The notes: generated by a model not told the origin, from the letters alone. A stretch of 64,000 nucleotides of DNA from Mycobacterium sp. JS623 (GCF_000328565.1 NC_019966.1:1612001-1676000); one strand, 5' to 3'. Shown: positions 47,965-57,110, counted from the first letter of the stretch. A program made the numbers and translations.

Positions 47965-49185
47965 CTAAACGAATGCGCTAAGGCCGGTGATGGATTTGCC
48001 GACGATCAGCGTCTGCATCTCGCGGGTTCCCTCGTAAGAGTAGAGCGCCTCGGAGTCGGCGACAAACCGGCCGATGTTGTAATCGAGCACGATGCCGTTG
48101 CCGCCGAACAATTCCCGCGCCCAGTGCACGGTCTCACGCATTCGCACCGTGCAGTAGGCCTTCGCCAGCGCGGACTGTTCATCCCGGTACACACCCGCTT
48201 GCTGCAGCTGGGCCAGCCGCGTCATCATCCCGGCGCACGCCGTGGCGTTGCCGAGCATCTTGACAAGCAGGTCCTGAACCATCTGGAACTTGCCAATCGG
48301 ACGGCCGAATTGAGTGCGTTCCTCGGCGTACTGCAGTGCGAGCTCGTACGCGGCGAACTGCACCCCTACCGCCTGCCACGCCACACCGCTGCGCGTCCGA
48401 CGCAGAATTTCCGCCGTGTCCCTGAACGAGTTCGCGTTCTGCAGCCGATTGGCCTCAGGAACCCGGCACTCATCGAGCATGATGTCGGCGTTCTGCACGA
48501 TCCGCAGCGCGAATTTGTTCTCTATCTTCGTCGCGGTGAGCCCAGGCGTGCCCCTCTCCACCACGAAGCCCAGCACCCGGTTCGTCTCGACATCGCGGGC
48601 CCACACCACCACGAGATCCGCGAACGTGGCGTTCCCGATCCAGCGTTTGGCACCGTCGAGAATCCACTCGTCGGCCTCGCGGCGGGCGGTGGTCTCCATG
48701 CCGCCTGCCACGTCGGAGCCGCCGTGCGGCTCGGTCAACGCGAACGCGCCGATCTTCTCGAAACGGCTCATCGCGGGCAGCCAGCGGCGCTTCTGCTCCT
48801 CGGATCCGCAGGTGAGGATCGCGCCCATCGCCAACCCCGAGTGCACTCCGAAGAACACCGAGAGCGACGGATCGGCATGCGCCATCTCCATCGCGGTGAT
48901 GCCCGTCATCAGGTTGCTTGGCGCGGGCTCCGACGAATCGGGGTCGGCCCAATCGAGCAGACCCAGCTTCGCGAAACCCTTGACGAGCTCATGCGGGAAC
49001 TCCGCCCGTGCCCAATAGTCGTCGACGATTGGTGCAGCCTCAGTGCGGAAGAAGTCGCGGATACGGGCGACCTTTTCGCGCTCTGAATCTGACAGAAGCT
49101 CCTCGTAGGCGTAGAAATCGGCCGGCAGTAACCCCGACTCCAGGTAGGACTGGTGCGTAGCCGGCAGGTCCACTTTGACGGTCAT
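47965..49185 (-). CDS. Acyl-CoA dehydrogenase (glutaryl-CoA dehydrogenase-like)
   Basis: Flavoprotein of 406 residues: FFRTEAAPIVDDYWARAEFP, FALTEPHGGSDVAGGMETTA at the FAD/substrate site, RTQFGRPIGKFQMVQDLLVK, and YEGTREMQTLIVGKSITG with a Glu at the catalytic-base position. The length and SYEGTREMQ resemble the glutaryl-CoA dehydrogenase group. It is the first gene of the operon, divergent from the second XRE/MmyB-type regulator. AGAGGACACC precedes the ATG. Confidence 0.9.
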   Translation of the reverse strand: MTVKVDLPATHQSYLESGLLPADFYAYEELLSDSEREKVARIRDFFRTEAAPIVDDYWARAEFPHELVKGFAKLGLLDWADPDSSEPAPSNLMTGITAMEMAHADPSLSVFFGVHSGLAMGAILTCGSEEQKRRWLPAMSRFEKIGAFALTEPHGGSDVAGGMETTARREADEWILDGAKRWIGNATFADLVVVWARDVETNRVLGFVVERGTPGLTATKIENKFALRIVQNADIMLDECRVPEANRLQNANSFRDTAEILRRTRSGVAWQAVGVQFAAYELALQYAEERTQFGRPIGKFQMVQDLLVKMLGNATACAGMMTRLAQLQQAGVYRDEQSALAKAYCTVRMRETVHWARELFGGNGIVLDYNIGRFVADSEALYSYEGTREMQTLIVGKSITGLSAFV

Positions 49186-49285
49186 GGTGTCCTCTCTTGA
49201 TCGTGTCTCTTGAGCCATGCATCCACCATCGGGCCGTTGCCGATGGCTACGGGATGCCGCGTTGATCCCGGGTACTGGCAGGGCA

Positions 49286-49291
49286 TAGGCT
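49286..49291 (+). promoter_or_regulatory. -10 element of leaderless promoter (XRE regulator 2)
   Basis: TAGGCT lies exactly six bases before GTG 49298, as TACGCT does before the paralogous gene at 41082. GGTACTGGCAGG precedes it at 49271-49282 and resembles GGTATTGGGAGG of the other promoter. Confidence 0.5.
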
Positions 49292-49297
49292 CCAGCC

Positions 49298-50110
49298 GTG
49301 GTGCCGAAAGGCAACGCGCTGGGGGATTTCCTGCGTGCGCGGCGGGACCAGGTTCGTCCCGAGGATGTCGGGTTGGTTCCCGGCGGGCATCGCCGCGCGC
49401 CTGGTTTGCGTCGCGAGGAGCTGGCAATGCTCGCCGGCATCAGCGCCGAGTACTACCTGCGACTCGAGCGGGGCCGCGCCCAACATCCGTCCCCCCAGAT
49501 TCTCGAGGCCCTGGCTCGGGCGCTGAAGCTGGACGCCAAAGCCAGGAACCATCTTTACGACTTGGCAGAGCCGACCGAGCCGGACACCGGAGAGGTGGAC
49601 GCAGGGATTCGGCCGTTGGCCGAGCTAGTCGATCAGTTCTTGATGCCGGCCCTCGTTGCCAATAGGTATCTGGACGTCGTGGCGGCGAATCCGCTCGCGC
49701 GCGCGCTGTCACCCGAGTTCACACCGGGGCAGAACTTTCTGTGCTGGCGCTTATTAGATCCCGCTGCCAAGAAACTCTATGTCGATTGGAACGAGGCGAC
49801 TGATTCCGCGGTGAGTGGATTTCGCGAATTCAGCGGTCTGTGTCCGCTGGGGGATCCTCGCCTCAAGGCGTTGCTCGCTGAATTATCTGCTGCCAGTCCA
49901 CGATTCAGGGAACTGTGGGGACGCGCGAACGTCGGTTACCACCGCTCGGGAATCCACCAGCTGCGTCATCCCCAAGTCGGTGAACTATTCCTGTACCGGA
50001 ACCGGCTCAACGCACCCGGTTCCAGTGGGGACCACGTGATCATGTATCCCGCCGAGCCCGGCAGTCCCTCCGCGACAGCATTGGAGAAATTGCGCTCTCT
50101 GTCCAATTAA
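49298..50110 (+). CDS. XRE-type regulator with MmyB-like ligand domain, copy 2
   Basis: Regulator of 270 residues, parallel to the one at 41082: LGDFLRARRDQVRPEDVGLV, GLRREELAMLAGISAEYYLR, then the MmyB-like domain with LMPALVANRYLDVVAANPLA, FRELWGRANVGYH and LRHPQVGELFLYRNRLN. GTG 49298 (not the adjacent GTG 49301) fits a leaderless transcript. It is divergent from the acyl-CoA dehydrogenase operon and presumably senses a metabolite of that pathway. Confidence 0.88.
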   Translation: MVPKGNALGDFLRARRDQVRPEDVGLVPGGHRRAPGLRREELAMLAGISAEYYLRLERGRAQHPSPQILEALARALKLDAKARNHLYDLAEPTEPDTGEVDAGIRPLAELVDQFLMPALVANRYLDVVAANPLARALSPEFTPGQNFLCWRLLDPAAKKLYVDWNEATDSAVSGFREFSGLCPLGDPRLKALLAELSAASPRFRELWGRANVGYHRSGIHQLRHPQVGELFLYRNRLNAPGSSGDHVIMYPAEPGSPSATALEKLRSLSN

Positions 50111-50249
50111 CGACGACGAACCTTCAAATCATCGGGTCTACAGTGTCATTGGGTGAATGCTCGATCGGGTGATACGGCGCTGTGGCGATGTCGCTGACGA
50201 CCGCACATCCACAATGCCGGCGGGCAACATCTGCTCATTTAGCACCCCT

Positions 50250-50897
50250 TCAGCGACGATCAAGCGACCGGTATCGCAGCTCCAGCCCGTCGAGTACCGC
50301 CCGCAGACCCGTGTCGAAGGCCCTCCGATCGACACGCTGCTGCCGTGTGGCGAGCAGGTGGGCACCATCGAGGTGCGGGTAGCGGTTGCTGTACACGGCG
50401 GCGTCGGTGGGGAAGGCCGAGGCGAACGACCCGAGCGCCGAGCCAAGCACGAAGTAGCGCACGACCGCACCGACGCTGATCGCCTCGCGGCGTGGCCAAC
50501 CCGCCGAAACCAATCCGCCGAACACTTCGTTGGCAATCCGCAGCGCGTTCGGGCGGCGACCCAAACCCGCCGCCAGGACGGGCACGATGTTGGGGTGCGC
50601 GGCGATCGCGTCTCGATAGGTCCGGGCCCATTTCTCCAGCGCGGCACGCCATTGCAGATTCTCTGCGCTCAGTTCGGCGAACATCGATGTGTCCACGCTG
50701 GCCAGCACCGTATCGACCACGTCGTCCAGCAATTCATCCTTCGTGCCGACGTGGTTGTAGAGGGAGGGTCCCGCCACACCAAGCTCAGCGGCCAGCCGCC
50801 GGGTCGACAGCGCTTCCAAGCCCTCAGAGTCCGCCAGCGCCAGAGCGGTCGACACGATCGCCTCGCGGCTCAACAGCGGGTTCGCTGGACGTCCCAC
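50250..50897 (-). CDS. TetR family regulator
   Basis: Regulator of 215 residues beginning MGRPANPLLSREAIVSTALA with recognition region LAAELGVAGPSLYNHVGTKD (about 40-58) and the TetR_C-type ligand domain (RDAIAAHPNIVPVLAAGLGR, VVRYFVLGSALG). GTG 50897 is the start. A symmetrical TTAAACTA-N7-TAGTTTAA element lies in the divergent gap before the acyl-CoA dehydrogenase gene, which is the probable target. Confidence 0.87.
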   Translation of the reverse strand: MGRPANPLLSREAIVSTALALADSEGLEALSTRRLAAELGVAGPSLYNHVGTKDELLDDVVDTVLASVDTSMFAELSAENLQWRAALEKWARTYRDAIAAHPNIVPVLAAGLGRRPNALRIANEVFGGLVSAGWPRREAISVGAVVRYFVLGSALGSFASAFPTDAAVYSNRYPHLDGAHLLATRQQRVDRRAFDTGLRAVLDGLELRYRSLDRR

Positions 50898-50990
50898 CTC
50901 GCCCCCTCACGCTCGTCACCACCCAGCCGCCAAGTTACCTTGCACCGCTAGTTTTCGCTCCGCCGCGGGGCCGTGGCATGGATCACGTTG

Positions 50991-51013
50991 TTAAACTACC
51001 ACCGCTAGTTTAA
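50991..51013. promoter_or_regulatory. Palindromic operator facing the acyl-CoA dehydrogenase gene
   Basis: TTAAACTA and TAGTTTAA are perfect 8-base arms with a 7-base centre (CCACCGC). A second ACCGCTAGTT half occurs at 50944-50953. The A/T-rich arms stand out from the local base composition. Confidence 0.78.
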
Positions 51014-51131
51014 TCTGATTCCAAGCCGGGCGGTAGCCGAAATGGCCTCGACGTGAAGCATCTTCGCCTTGCCCCGGCCAAATCCTCATGCCGGTGGGCA
51101 GTCACCGGTCTTCAGCAACAGGAGGTGGCCG

Positions 51132-52289
51132 ATGCGCCGCACCATCTTTAACGACGACCACGACGCGTTCCGCAAAACCCTGCGGGCGTTCATCGAAGCC
51201 GAGGTCGTCCCGGTGTTCGACGAATGGTTCGACGCGGCGCAGGCGCCGCGCGAGGTCTACTACAAACTGGGCGAATTGGGCCTGTTCGGAATCGAGGTGC
51301 CCGAGGAATACGGCGGCGCCGGCGAGGAGTCGTTCAAGTACCAGGCGATCGTGACCGAGGAAGTCGCACGCGCCGGCGTGGCGTTGGGCGGTAGCGGTGT
51401 GCATGTCGGGCTGTGCCTGCCTTATCTGAAGGCATACGCGACAGCCGAACAGAAGCAGCGTTGGTTGCCGGGGTTCGTCACCGGCGAGATCATGTTCGCG
51501 ATCGCCATGACCGAGCCCGGCACCGGATCCGACCTGGCGGGCATGAAGACCACCGCCAAGTTGTCCGAGGACGGCACGCATTACGTGCTCAATGGCGCTA
51601 AGACCTTCATCACCGGCGGCGTGCACGCGGACCGTGTCATCGTCTGCGCGCGCACCGCCGCGCCCAAGCCCGACGATCGTCGTTTCGGTATTTCGCTGTT
51701 GGTGGTGGACACCAAGTCCGAGGGGTACAGCGTGGGCCGCAAACTCGACAAGCTTGGCCTGCGTACGTCCGACACCGCCGAATTGTCATTCACCGACGTC
51801 AAGGTTCCGGTTGAAGACCTACTCGGCGAGGAGAACCAGGGCTTTGCCTACCTCGGCCAGAATCTCCCGCAGGAACGGTTAGGCATCGCGATCGGAGCCT
51901 ACGCCCAGGCCAAGGCTGCCGTCGCGTTCGCCCACCAATACGTCGCGGAGCGAACAGTTTTCGGCAAGCCTGTGGCGACGTTCCAAAACACGAAGTTCGA
52001 ACTGGCCGCATGCAAATCCGATGTCGATGCCATGGAGGCAGTCGTCGACCGCGCGCTGCAGGCCCACGACGACGACGAGCTCAGCGCGGCCGAGGCGGCT
52101 TCGGCCAAGTTGTTCTGCACAGAGACCGCCGCCCGGGTGATCGATCGTTGCCTGCAGCTGCACGGCGGCTACGGGTACATCAACGAATACCCCATCGCCC
52201 GCCTGTACGCCGACAACCGCGTTCAGCGAATCTACGGTGGCACAAGCGAAGTCATGAAGATGATCATCGCCAAGGACATGGGTTTGTGA
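51132..52289 (+). CDS. Acyl-CoA dehydrogenase
   Basis: Flavoprotein of 385 residues: MRRTIFNDDHDAFRKTLRAF, FAIAMTEPGTGSDLAGMKTT, KLGLRTSDTAELSFTDVKVP, ERTVFGKPVATFQNTKFELA, LHGGYGYINEYPIARLYADN and IYGGTSEVMKMIIAKDM. The catalytic Glu is taken to be in the GGTSE stretch. AGGAGGTGGCCG precedes ATG 51132. The stop shares one base with the SDR start (TGATG), so the two are coupled. Confidence 0.92.
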   Translation: MRRTIFNDDHDAFRKTLRAFIEAEVVPVFDEWFDAAQAPREVYYKLGELGLFGIEVPEEYGGAGEESFKYQAIVTEEVARAGVALGGSGVHVGLCLPYLKAYATAEQKQRWLPGFVTGEIMFAIAMTEPGTGSDLAGMKTTAKLSEDGTHYVLNGAKTFITGGVHADRVIVCARTAAPKPDDRRFGISLLVVDTKSEGYSVGRKLDKLGLRTSDTAELSFTDVKVPVEDLLGEENQGFAYLGQNLPQERLGIAIGAYAQAKAAVAFAHQYVAERTVFGKPVATFQNTKFELAACKSDVDAMEAVVDRALQAHDDDELSAAEAASAKLFCTETAARVIDRCLQLHGGYGYINEYPIARLYADNRVQRIYGGTSEVMKMIIAKDMGL

Positions 52290-53221
52290 TGGCGAACCAG
52301 ATCGTGGACACCGGGCGCGCACTGGGCGCCGTCGGCTTGAGTACCGCCCGCAAACTGCCGTTGGCCGGTCAAATCTTCGGTTCAACGCCGCGGCTCCCCC
52401 TCAACGGCCGCGTCGTGTTCATCACCGGGGCGGCTCGCGGTATCGGTGCCGAAGTCGCTCGCCAGGCTCACTCGCGAGGAGCGCGTGTCGCGCTGGTCGG
52501 TCGTCGACTGAAACCTTTGCAGCAGTTGGCGTCTCAGCTAGGTGACGGCGCGGCGGCATTCCAGGCCGACGTAAGCGATCTGGATGCGCTCCAGCGCGCC
52601 GCCGACGCCACCGTCGCGAGGTTCGGCGGCATCGACGTCGTGGTCGCCAACGCCGGCATCGCGCCGCCTTCCGAACCCATCCTGACCATCGATCCCGCGG
52701 AGTTCGAGCGGACTGTCGACATCGACCTGCTCGGGCAGTGGCGGACGATCCGCGCCACTCTGCCCGCGGTGATCGAGCGCCGCGGCCACGTTCTCGTCGT
52801 CGCGTCGATCTATTCGTTCGTCAATGGCGCGCTCAACGCGTCGTACGCCGCCAGCAAGGCAGGGGTTGACCAGCTCACCAGGGCGCTGCGGGTCGAACTC
52901 GCCCATCATGGTGCCACTGCCGGTGTGGCGTACCTCGGCTTCGTCGACACCGACCTGGTGGGCGATGTGTTCGAACAGCAACAGGTTGCCGAGGCGCGCG
53001 CGATCATGCCCACATTCGTCACCAAACCGATCCCGGTGACCAAGGCGGGCCGTTCGCTGGTTGACGGCATCGAATCCCGTGCCGCAACAGTGACGGCGCC
53101 GGGCTGGATCCAGCCGTTGCTGCCGTTGCGCGGCCTTGCCGGGCCGCTGATGGACGAATTCATGCTCGCCAACGCCGGGTTGTCCCGCGCGATCCGCAGC
53201 GCGGAGCGGGTGCCACGATGA
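52289..53221 (+). CDS. Short-chain dehydrogenase/reductase
   Basis: SDR of 310 residues with an N-terminal extension of about 40 residues (RALGAVGLSTARKLPLAGQI), then VVFITGAARGIGAEVARQAH for NAD(P), VVANAGIAPPSEP, and ASIYSFVNGALNASYAASKA with catalytic Ser, Tyr and Lys. The C-terminal part (VTAPGWIQPLLPLRGLAGPL) resembles SDRs coupled to lipid metabolism. It overlaps the acyl-CoA dehydrogenase stop and its stop overlaps the truncated WS/DGAT start. Confidence 0.88.
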   Translation: MANQIVDTGRALGAVGLSTARKLPLAGQIFGSTPRLPLNGRVVFITGAARGIGAEVARQAHSRGARVALVGRRLKPLQQLASQLGDGAAAFQADVSDLDALQRAADATVARFGGIDVVVANAGIAPPSEPILTIDPAEFERTVDIDLLGQWRTIRATLPAVIERRGHVLVVASIYSFVNGALNASYAASKAGVDQLTRALRVELAHHGATAGVAYLGFVDTDLVGDVFEQQQVAEARAIMPTFVTKPIPVTKAGRSLVDGIESRAATVTAPGWIQPLLPLRGLAGPLMDEFMLANAGLSRAIRSAERVPR

Positions 53222-53397
53222 GCCTCATCGCGCCCCAGGATGCGGCCTTCTTGTTGGGTGAGACGCCGGCGCAGCCCACGCACGTCGCTGGGCTCGCCAT
53301 CTACGAATTGCCGCCGAACGCCGGCCGAGACTACGTCGGCGGGTTGTATCGAGAGCTGCTGAGGCCCTGGGTGACCCACGAAGCCGAGAATCGCTAG
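53218..53397 (+). pseudogene. WS/DGAT acyltransferase, N-terminal fragment
   Basis: The 59-residue frame begins MSLIAPQDAAFLLGETPAQP then THVAGLAIYELPPNAG, a WS/DGAT start, and stops at TAG 53395 after LLRPWVTHEAENR. The HHxxxDG region and the remaining 400 residues are missing. It is coupled to the SDR by ATGA, so a functional gene once ended this operon. This is the second broken WS/DGAT in the window. Confidence 0.78.
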
Positions 53398-53580
53398 TCG
53401 ATCGCGCCGATCATCCTGTTGGCGTCGCTTCGGCACTGGTGCTTCCACCGGCCGGCACATCTCGGTGGCCATCTCCCTATAGACCCGGTAGCCGAAATCA
53501 GGCCGATAACCATGGATCTCGGGAGTGTTGAGTAGGGGGGCAACGAGCGATGACCGTGCCGCCCGTTGCAATTGACGCCG

Positions 53581-54046
53581 CTAGTTGTCGACAGTGACGC
53601 AGGGGTTGCGTAATCGTCCCAATCCTTCGATGGTGGAGTGGATGACCGATCCTGCGGTCAGGAATCGCGGTGGTGTGCGCGAGTGGACCACCTCGCGCAG
53701 TTCCTGAACCAGCTTGACCGCATCGGGGCGGAAGTCGTTCAGGAATTCCCCGACAGCTGCGTACCAATAGCGCCCGGCAAGGACAGCGCAGACCTTTCTG
53801 CGCTGGCCACCGGCTGATCACGCGCCATTGCAGTGCAGGTTCGGTCAGATCAAGGCTGTTCGTCGCTTGCAAGGCTGCGTCGTGCCCGCTGCGGATCGCG
53901 GCCTCGAACCCAACGCACCAGACCCCGTCGTCAAGGTCCGCCCGGGCGAACACGATTCTGAAACGCGGCCTCGACGCTGACGCGGTTCGAGGAGTCAATT
54001 CGATGAAATCGCACATCTTCATCGGGGGCCAAATCTGGTTGGCCAT
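53581..54046 (-). pseudogene. Unrecognised protein, split by a frameshift
   Basis: From ATG 54046 the frame encodes MANQIWPPMKMCDFIELTPR, FRIVFARADLDDGVWCVGFE and LTEPALQWRVISRWP; then, near 53815, the same strand continues sensibly in another frame with GRYWYAAVGEFLNDFRPDAV, KLVQELREVVHSRTPPRFLT and VIHSTIEGLGRLRNPCVTVD to a TAG at 53581-53583. Together they would give about 155 residues. The family is unknown to me. The two parts fit one gene broken by a one- or two-base change. Confidence 0.55.
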
Positions 54047-54162
54047 TCGATGGGCGGCTACTTGGCTGTCGAGTTGCATATCAATAAACCGGGCCCGTGT
54101 AACCCGACCGCATATCTCCTCACCGAAGCCTCAATACGGACAAGAAGATAAGGGATACGAAC

Positions 54163-54459
54163 ATGAACATCACCAAACCGGCGTTGTCGTCAACACTTCT
54201 CGCCCTAGTGGCGGGCGCCGCGATCGCGGTCGCTGTGCCCGCCACCGCGGCCAACGTCACTCCCGGTCCTGTGATCGCCGGACCCACCGCCGCGGGCGCG
54301 GCGGCCACCGCACCCGCCGGCCAGGTGGGCGGACCTGTGGCCTTACCGCCTGGCGGCCCCGTCACCGTGCTACCCGAGGCCGCGCTCGGCGGTGGTGCGA
54401 ATCCGTACGTGCCCTACGGCACCGACCCCCTCGTGCCGTTCGGCGCGTGGACCCCATGA
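54163..54459 (+). CDS. Small secreted Ala/Gly/Pro-rich protein
   Basis: A 98-residue protein: signal peptide SSTLLALVAGAAIAVAVPAT (cleavage after ATA, about residue 29), then a low-complexity Ala-Gly-Pro-Val mature part ending YVPYGTDPLVPFGAWTP. AAGGGATACGAAC precedes the ATG. No family is recognised. It stands alone, convergent with the L,D-transpeptidase gene. Confidence 0.65.
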   Translation: MNITKPALSSTLLALVAGAAIAVAVPATAANVTPGPVIAGPTAAGAAATAPAGQVGGPVALPPGGPVTVLPEAALGGGANPYVPYGTDPLVPFGAWTP

Positions 54460-54547
54460 CGCTCGAGCAACAAGCATTCGAGATGCGCTGTGCGACATCG
54501 TGTCACCACGAGCGGAAATTCGTCGACAATATGGGGGGCAGCGCTGC

Positions 54548-55816
54548 TCACTTCAGCGCGCTGCCTGCGCGCCACTGGTCCCAGGGGATGGTCCAGTCGC
54601 CGTTCTGAGCGAGCGTCAACGGTGGTCCGCCCGTGTTTCGGACTTCGACGACATCGCCGGGAATCGAGAAGTCGTAGAACCATTTCGCGTTGTCGCCGTT
54701 GAGATTCAAGCAGCCGTGGCTGGTGTCGGTGTTGCCCTGCGCCCACACAGTCGCGTCGAGCTGGTGCAGATAGATCCCGTCGGTGCTGATGCGCGTCGCG
54801 TAGTTGATGGTTTCCCGGTATCCCAGCCGCGAGTTCTTCGGCAGGCCGAAGGTGGAGGAGTCCATCACCACCGGATTGCCCTTGTCGAGGACCGTGTAGA
54901 TGCCCGGCGGCGTCCAGAACGACAGAGTCCGACCATTTACCTGCTCGGTGCCGCCCATGCCCATCGACGTGGGCATCGTGCGCACGAGTGTGCCGTTGCG
55001 GTACACGCTGACCTGATGGGTGTGATCGTCCGCGATGGAAACGTGAGACTCACCGATCGTGAACTTGACGTGTTCATCCTGCTGTCCGAACACGCCTTGG
55101 GCTAGCTGGATTCCGTAGATCTTCGCATCGACGTTCACCGTCGTGCCCGGTGTGTAGTAGTGCTCCGGGCGCCAGTGCACGTTCTGGTCGTCGACCCAAT
55201 TCCAGGCACCCGATACCGCGGGGGTGCCCGCGACGACCAGCCGCCGCTCGGCCTCGGCCTTGTCGGTGATCGGTTCGTCGAAGTGCGCCACGATGACAAC
55301 GCCCACTCCGTAGGTGGCGCCGTCGGCCAGCGCCGCCTCCGAGGCGGTCTGAAAGGACACCTTGGTCTGGTTGGGTGGGGTCAGTGTGGAGAACGAAACT
55401 GGTTGCGTCACGGCCTTGCCGCCGGGCCCGCGGCTGGTGATGGTGATCGTGTAGGTGCGCCCGTAGCCCAGCGGCACGACGGGATGCCAGAACTTCGCGT
55501 CGGGGGTGAGTACGCCGTCGACTGGCTTGCCGGCGTCGTTGACCATCGCCACGTCGGTCAGCGTCCCGGTCTGTGCACTGATCGACACCGGGGCGATCGG
55601 GTCGACATCCTGGGCGCCAGGCGCGGGCTCGATCTTGAGCGCGGCGGGCTCAGCCGGGTCGGATGGGGGCGCGCTCGCGGGCAGCGATCCCTGGGCACAG
55701 GCACCCAGCATTACGACCAGGCTCATAGCAAGAAATAGTGCGAACAGTCCCGACGCGATATGGCGAAACATCCTGTGCGCCTGGCAAGTAAGCCATTGCA
55801 GCCTGTGCGCAGCCAT
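54548..55816 (-). CDS. L,D-transpeptidase lipoprotein
   Basis: Cell-wall crosslinking enzyme of 422 residues. The lipobox LGAC puts the lipidated Cys at residue 40; two immunoglobulin-like domains follow (about 60-260), then the YkuD catalytic domain with VMDSSTFGLPKNS, a His in IYLHQLD and the catalytic Cys at about 369 in SHGCLNL. It forms 3-3 crosslinks in peptidoglycan in relatives such as LdtMt2 and LdtMt5. ATG 55816 has GGGAG six bases upstream; ATG 55771 would leave a shorter signal and has no such site. Confidence 0.92.
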   Translation of the reverse strand: MAAHRLQWLTCQAHRMFRHIASGLFALFLAMSLVVMLGACAQGSLPASAPPSDPAEPAALKIEPAPGAQDVDPIAPVSISAQTGTLTDVAMVNDAGKPVDGVLTPDAKFWHPVVPLGYGRTYTITITSRGPGGKAVTQPVSFSTLTPPNQTKVSFQTASEAALADGATYGVGVVIVAHFDEPITDKAEAERRLVVAGTPAVSGAWNWVDDQNVHWRPEHYYTPGTTVNVDAKIYGIQLAQGVFGQQDEHVKFTIGESHVSIADDHTHQVSVYRNGTLVRTMPTSMGMGGTEQVNGRTLSFWTPPGIYTVLDKGNPVVMDSSTFGLPKNSRLGYRETINYATRISTDGIYLHQLDATVWAQGNTDTSHGCLNLNGDNAKWFYDFSIPGDVVEVRNTGGPPLTLAQNGDWTIPWDQWRAGSALK

Positions 55817-55966
55817 GTCACGCTCCCGTCCCCCCGACCATCGCCTCGGTGGTCTGCTCGGGTACATGCCCGCGCCGAGGTGGGCCTAATCGACGGGCCG
55901 GCTCGTGCCCGCGGCCAGCGACCGTATCGCCTGCGTACTAGTGCAATGCGGATCGAACGCCAAATG

Positions 55967-57004
55967 CTATGCCCGGCATCGTTCGTAGGCGTTGATGAAA
56001 CCCTGTTCCGTTGGCTCCGGCCGGTAGGTGCGTACGGTGCAGCCGCCGAGGGTGACGGCAACGGGGCCGGTAGTGCGAGCGTTGTAGTCGCGGTGCCCTT
56101 GCAGCTGATCGGTGGCGGTGTAGAGAAGCGGCGCAGGCAGCGTAGCGACGGTCGGTAGGTGTCGCGCGGCAAGCGCCAGCGCGGTCGCGGGGTCGTGCGA
56201 GAAGACCTGCTCTGAGATCCAGACCGGCGGTACCTGGGGCGCGTTGATCGTCATCGCGTCGGCGTGCGCAATGGTTTGGTCGGCGTTGAGCACGCTCCAC
56301 ACCTGCAGTTCCTGGCCTGTCGGGAAACGTTGAGAGGCGGTGATCTGCGCGGAGCCTGCGTTGCCGCTCGTACTGACCGTCCATGTACCACTGGACAATT
56401 GGGGGAATTGGGCACCGAGGCCGGTGATTGCGGCGCCGACTGCCGTGTAGCCGGCATCGGGCATGTCGATGACGCCGAAGCTGGGATGCCCGCGGTCGGG
56501 GTGCGCCGACCCGTCCGCAGAGTGTTCAACCGCGGCACGCAAAGTAACCGTGGCGCCGGGGAATTCGTGACGCAACCCGACCCAGTCGCGGGCCTGCGCC
56601 ACGATCTGAGCGGTGTTGGCGACCACGCGTTGTCCACTGTCGACCGCGAAGAGGTCCGCGCCGTGCCGCACGTCGAGTTCGGTGTCGTAGCCGCCGTAAT
56701 CAACGGCGCGTAGTCCGTCCAGGTAGCGGGCGGCGACAGCGCCGACCTGTTCGGCGGTCGCGGCGTCGCTGACGTCGACCGTGAGCCAGAAATGAACGTT
56801 GCCCTCCGCGTAGCGATCGGCGAAGTCGGTATTGGCGCCTGCCACCCCCGGCAGAGCCCGGATCTGCTGAGTGAGTTTCTCGGCGTCGGCCCGGCGATCG
56901 GCTGGTGCCTGATGGCAGCCGATCAGTGTCAGTGCGACCGCGATCACCAGGCAGCTGACTCTCCACCACGCGCGGATCGCGACGGACTGGGCTTGCGGCG
57001 TCAT
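55967..57004 (-). CDS. Putative lipoprotein, function unknown
   Basis: Exported protein of 345 residues with a lipoprotein signal SVAIRAWWRVSCLVIAVALT then LIGC (lipidated Cys30). The mature part has repeated alpha-beta units (VHFWLTVDVSDAATAEQVGA, LDVRHGADLFAVDSGQ, ATVTLRAAVEHSADGSAHPD, LQVWSVLNADQTIAHADAMT). No catalytic motif was recognised. The start was set to give the lipoprotein signal; the long upstream frame reads across the next gene. It lies 107 bases downstream of the M15-like secreted protein on the same strand. Confidence 0.75.
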   Translation of the reverse strand: MTPQAQSVAIRAWWRVSCLVIAVALTLIGCHQAPADRRADAEKLTQQIRALPGVAGANTDFADRYAEGNVHFWLTVDVSDAATAEQVGAVAARYLDGLRAVDYGGYDTELDVRHGADLFAVDSGQRVVANTAQIVAQARDWVGLRHEFPGATVTLRAAVEHSADGSAHPDRGHPSFGVIDMPDAGYTAVGAAITGLGAQFPQLSSGTWTVSTSGNAGSAQITASQRFPTGQELQVWSVLNADQTIAHADAMTINAPQVPPVWISEQVFSHDPATALALAARHLPTVATLPAPLLYTATDQLQGHRDYNARTTGPVAVTLGGCTVRTYRPEPTEQGFINAYERCRA

Positions 57005-57110
57005 TCGGTGGCAAGTGGCATCAAGAAGGTGCCGACGTCGTAGGCGGCCATCAACATTCCCTTCGCCTGTTTCGATGATGGTCCGATCGGCAACGATCGC
57101 GTCCAGCTGG

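Noticed and set aside
53401..53571. Minus-strand frame with GYRPDFGYRVYREMATEMCR
   Set aside because: It looks slightly protein-like but cannot be tied to a family or a start; too little to call even a remnant.
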